From positions 24,053,173 through 24,117,172 of the forward strand of contig NC_066853.1 of assembly GCF_001640805.2 (NCBI RefSeq): a stretch of 64,000 nt of DNA, read 5' to 3'. The first letter of the stretch is position 1; the number at the start of each line of letters is the position of its first letter. This document shows positions 28,995-64,000 of the stretch, piece by piece. Source of the stretch: Lates calcarifer (Eukaryota; Chordata; Actinopteri; Centropomidae). The notes under the pieces are model-generated. The model did no database searches. It saw only the letters and a list, made by a program, of their open reading frames with translations, and had not been told where the DNA came from. The translations under genes were made by a program, and so were the position numbers.

Positions 28995-29600
28995 GTGAGA
29001 TGTGATCAGTAAGAAGCAAAAAATCGTAGCTGGCTGCCATTCCCTTCGAAGTAGTGACTTACACTGCTCCAAGCATTCCTGCGTCACTTTGAACGATCCC
29101 TGGAAGTGCCGTTCTGTAAGTGCATCAAGCACCCTCTGCAGTGTGCACTAGATCTTCTCTGCTATGTCAAAATTGTGACACCCCCCAGCTTGAATGTCGT
29201 TTTGGGGAAGATAAAGAAGTTGAGAAGGGAGCCAAATCCAGCAAGTACAGTGGACGGGGAGCAATAGATTTGCAGCGAAAAAACTTGAATGTCACGATGC
29301 AGCGCCCGATTGCCAACGTGCCACAGTTCAGGTCATTTACACCAAATGTCCTTCCTCAAACACCTCAGAACAGTGCAGTAGAAATCACCCTGGAGGCATC
29401 TTCTTCAGTCTTTGAGATTGGGAACTCTTCCATGGTGAAGACTACTGCTTGGTCATAACCATAGACAAAACTATCATCACCAGTAATGATCATCTATATG
29501 TGAAGGTTGTGTCATCCCAGGCCTGTGGACGTAGATCCTTGCAGACTTCAACACAGTGCTGCTTCTGCTCTATCGTAAAATGCACAGGTGGTCTCAGAAA
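28995..29600 (-). pseudogene. Decayed mariner-type transposase
   Basis: Read on the minus strand in shifting frames, the segment gives IEQKQHCVEVCKDL, then ITGDDSFVYGYD (matching the mariner ITGDESWVYGYD block with its catalytic aspartate), then RPLYLLDLAP and FFIFPK (matching PPYSPDLAPCDFFLFPK), then ALTERHFQGSFKV and HYFEGNG near the C-terminus. The order and spacing match transposases of the mariner clade. At least three stops and several frame changes rule out function. Terminal repeats were not located, so the element limits are approximate. Confidence 0.8.
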
Positions 29601-30339
29601 CATGTGTAACACATGTTCAGTTCAGGTTGATGGCATTATGTAATGTGGAATGCTGACCGATGACAGTTATTTTGCACCTGTTACGTGTATATTACTGTGC
29701 CATGCTCCATTCATTTGCAACAGGAACAGTCTCTGAGTCTTTTTATCACACCTGGTCTGTGAAGGGCTCACTACTTCCTTCATTGGCAATCAACATAAAT
29801 CATACACCTCTGAATGATTCCATATCAACATTAATCCTGGGGATACCAGGCTGTTAAAAGAAGAATCCCTTTCTGGCTTCCTACCAGTAAAAACACACCG
29901 TTATCATTAACCATGATTCAAACCCCAGACCTCTGTAGTTGTAAACAAGACTTTTATCTCTGTTCCACCCATGGACACCTTTCCCCTTTATTCTTCCTGT
30001 CATCCCCTTCCACCTGAAAACACAATACTTTAACCAATTCACCACCCATCTGCCACTCCCCCAAGATTTGTATTACCATCTCTCACAGGATGAGATACCC
30101 ATTGTTCATCTCTATTTACCTGGAGAACTAAACTTCTTATTTCTGTCTTTAATTTTGTCTTTCTTTCCTTCTTATTTATTCTTTCTTTCTTCTTATCTAC
30201 ATAGAGCACTCCCATAAGGCGAGAGAAAGCTTGTTAAAGACGTCAGTGCTGAAGTTTGCTATTCTAAGAGATAACAGATCAATTTTCACAGATCGCTTTC
30301 GCAGCTTTCACCAAGTTCACTGTGCCTAGCCACTGAAAA

Positions 30340-30363
30340 CACACACACACACACACATACAAA

Positions 30364-30403
<40 letters not shown>
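30340..30403 (+). repeat. Compound (CA)n microsatellite, intron 1
   Basis: CA run interrupted by atacaaacaaac near its middle, about 64 nt in all. Confidence 0.95.
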
Positions 30404-30406
<3 letters not shown>

Positions 30407-31520
30407 GGGCTTTCAAACTCACATTGGAACAGCATCCAAAACAATTTATCAGTCAGTCTCTCTGTCTAAAGGGTTGTGATATTGCCTACGGGCTACATGT
30501 AGAATGCATCAGCAGAGGCAAAGGAGAATGCAAGCAGCTATGAAATATTTTTCATCTGTCTGCAGTTGTCTGTGTGTTTGTGTTGTGTTATGCCAGTGCG
30601 TGTACATGCAGTCCAATACAGTGTTTTGTAGGGCTTACTCGAAAAAGTACTTATCAATGAAAACACTTTAGGATATATGTACACGTGATTTATGTTTTGG
30701 CAGCTGCTTATAATGTGATAACTTGTTATTCCTTTAAACTCCCCATAGAGGATCAGCTGATGCCCTCTGTGATGTAGTTGTGTGTGTCTTCAGTTTGCTG
30801 AGACAGAGAACATAACCCCCCCCTGTCCTTCTGTAATAATAAAAAGTTTTACATCAATTTGGACTGACACAGGCTAAATTATGGTGATTGCCACACCTTT
30901 CTATGTCCAGCTGATGCTTTTCTTCCTGTCTCCATTGATCCATCCAAAGCCATGAGTCACCCAGGGGCATCTTCTCTCTAAGGGATGACTATAACCAATC
31001 AATTCAACAGCTTTAGCCAACAAACACCAGAAGGAAACAAAGTGGGAAAATGTGCCAAAACAGATAATATTTTGTCATTCTCTTGACTTTGTAATTGTGG
31101 ATTCAATTTCCTATCTCTCTCATGACTTACAGCCCTGCCTAGTCCTACCCTGTCTCATCTCTATTTTTATCAACAGGTGACCTGTAACCGGTTGGAGAGG
31201 GGAAGAGAGGAGAACAAATGGAAAGGGAGCAGAGAGAAAGAGGATGAGTGAGAGAGAGCAGGACCCAAGAGAGTTCTCTTGCACAATGGGAGCCCCTCGC
31301 TCTGCCAACTTTTGATTTAAAAAGAATAAAGGGGACTTTGCCTAAAGAGGCCCAACAGGATTTTGACTTCACTTTAGTGTTTTGCCCTGTAGTGAGAGTC
31401 CTCCCTTTTGTCTCAGGAGGAGTAGTCATGACATTGTTCTGAACATAGAAATACTTCCTTTCTTCGGCCATTTCTCCCTAAACCAATCTGCTACTGTTTA
31501 TCTAGTGACAGTTGTTTGCC

Positions 31521-63434
<31,914 letters not shown>

Positions 63435-64000
63435 GTACAGAAGCCTCACAATTGATTCCCACTACTGTCTTTCATTACATTTATATGTTAAATCATTTAA
63501 GCAGCCGCTCTCAGTTGGAGTGACTGATCATAGAGAGCAGGTAGGAGTTATATATTATCCCAACATTAGCTGATGGATGCATTAACCATTGGAGGGTTCA
63601 AAAAAGCAGAGTGTTGATGACAGCAGTGTCTCTAAGCACTAGACCACCCCTGCTCCTTGTAACTATTACGACTCATCATTGAAATTCAATGGTTTCATTG
63701 AAATTCATGGCTTAATATAACAGTGGCAAAATCTAGACACGCTTTTTAATGCAGTTTACAGTGTTTTATCCCATTTTTTAAAACTCTTGCCCCAAGGAGA
63801 TGATATGAAAATCACGTCTGTGTGTTAACGTTCATTTTAAAATTTCACGTGTGTGTCCAAGGTGAATAAAAAAGCATAATTTTCAGCACTGAGGTAATTC
63901 AACCACCTTTGTGTTTGCATAAACTGAAGTCTGTAAATCTGCAGAAGGCCAGCAGACATGCTTTTTGAACTTAATGATTTCATACACTGTATCTAGTAAC
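63435..64000 (+). other. ecel1: Start of intron 16
   Basis: 566 nt of AT-rich sequence to the window edge. No reading frame resembling the expected NWC-containing exon was seen here. Confidence 0.8.

Larger units (their letters stand above)
24096..31511 (+). other. ecel1: Intron 1 (7.4 kb)
   Basis: Presumed first intron, from donor gtaagc to acceptor tctagtgacag. The first kilobase is still CpG-rich. It holds a candidate regulatory block at 25660-25880, a decayed mariner transposase at about 28995-29600, (TG)n at 27898-27931, a compound (CA)n at 30340-30403, and a short segment at 27350-27410 (ccactctttgagaacccct) resembling the end of hAT-type repeats. No further coding exon was recognised. 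Confidence 0.55.

Noticed and set aside
29120..29458. 112-codon plus-strand frame
   Set aside because: It is antisense to the degraded mariner transposase, whose conserved blocks read on the minus strand.

Overview
The window is vertebrate nuclear DNA, most likely from a ray-finned (teleost) fish. The evidence is large AT-rich introns with GT-AG boundaries, very abundant (CA)n/(TG)n microsatellites, and Tc1/mariner-type, MITE-type and tRNA-derived SINE-like repeats of the kind that crowd teleost introns. The one gene that can be read confidently encodes a protein closest to vertebrate ECEL1 (endothelin-converting enzyme-like 1, also called DINE), an M13/neprilysin-family membrane zinc peptidase.

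Layout. Positions 1-23.75 kb carry no recognisable gene: microsatellites, purine and pyrimidine tracts, some repeat fragments, and a few unique ATTA-rich blocks that look like conserved non-coding elements. A probable non-coding first exon ends at 24095. Intron 1 (24096-31511) contains a decayed mariner transposase on the minus strand. Coding starts at 31521 in exon 2 and runs through fifteen coding exons (exons 2-16) to 63434. They join into one uninterrupted frame of 741 codons. By comparison with the mammalian protein the last roughly 58 residues (probably exons 17-18) lie beyond the right edge, so the gene is cut by the window and not broken.

The readable protein has the full order expected of ECEL1: the conserved cytosolic N-terminus, one membrane segment (type II topology), the large ectodomain starting with the Cys-x-Asp-Phe-Tyr block, an Asn-Ala-Tyr-Tyr substrate-binding motif, the HELTH zinc site (residues 636-640) and the ENIAD motif carrying the third zinc ligand (E696). 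The terminal His and Arg active-site residues of the family are outside the window.

The most interesting points concern splicing. (1) Exon 14 has a second in-frame acceptor 24 nt upstream with a much better pyrimidine tract; using it would add eight residues directly after the catalytic [10 protein letters not shown] segment. (2) The exon 3 acceptor has a (TG)n run in place of a pyrimidine tract, right up to its AG. (3) Intron 8 pairs a weak GTTCAG donor with a 52-nt (TG)n run upstream of exon 9. I found no operon, CRISPR array or other novel multi-gene system, and nothing suggests one here.
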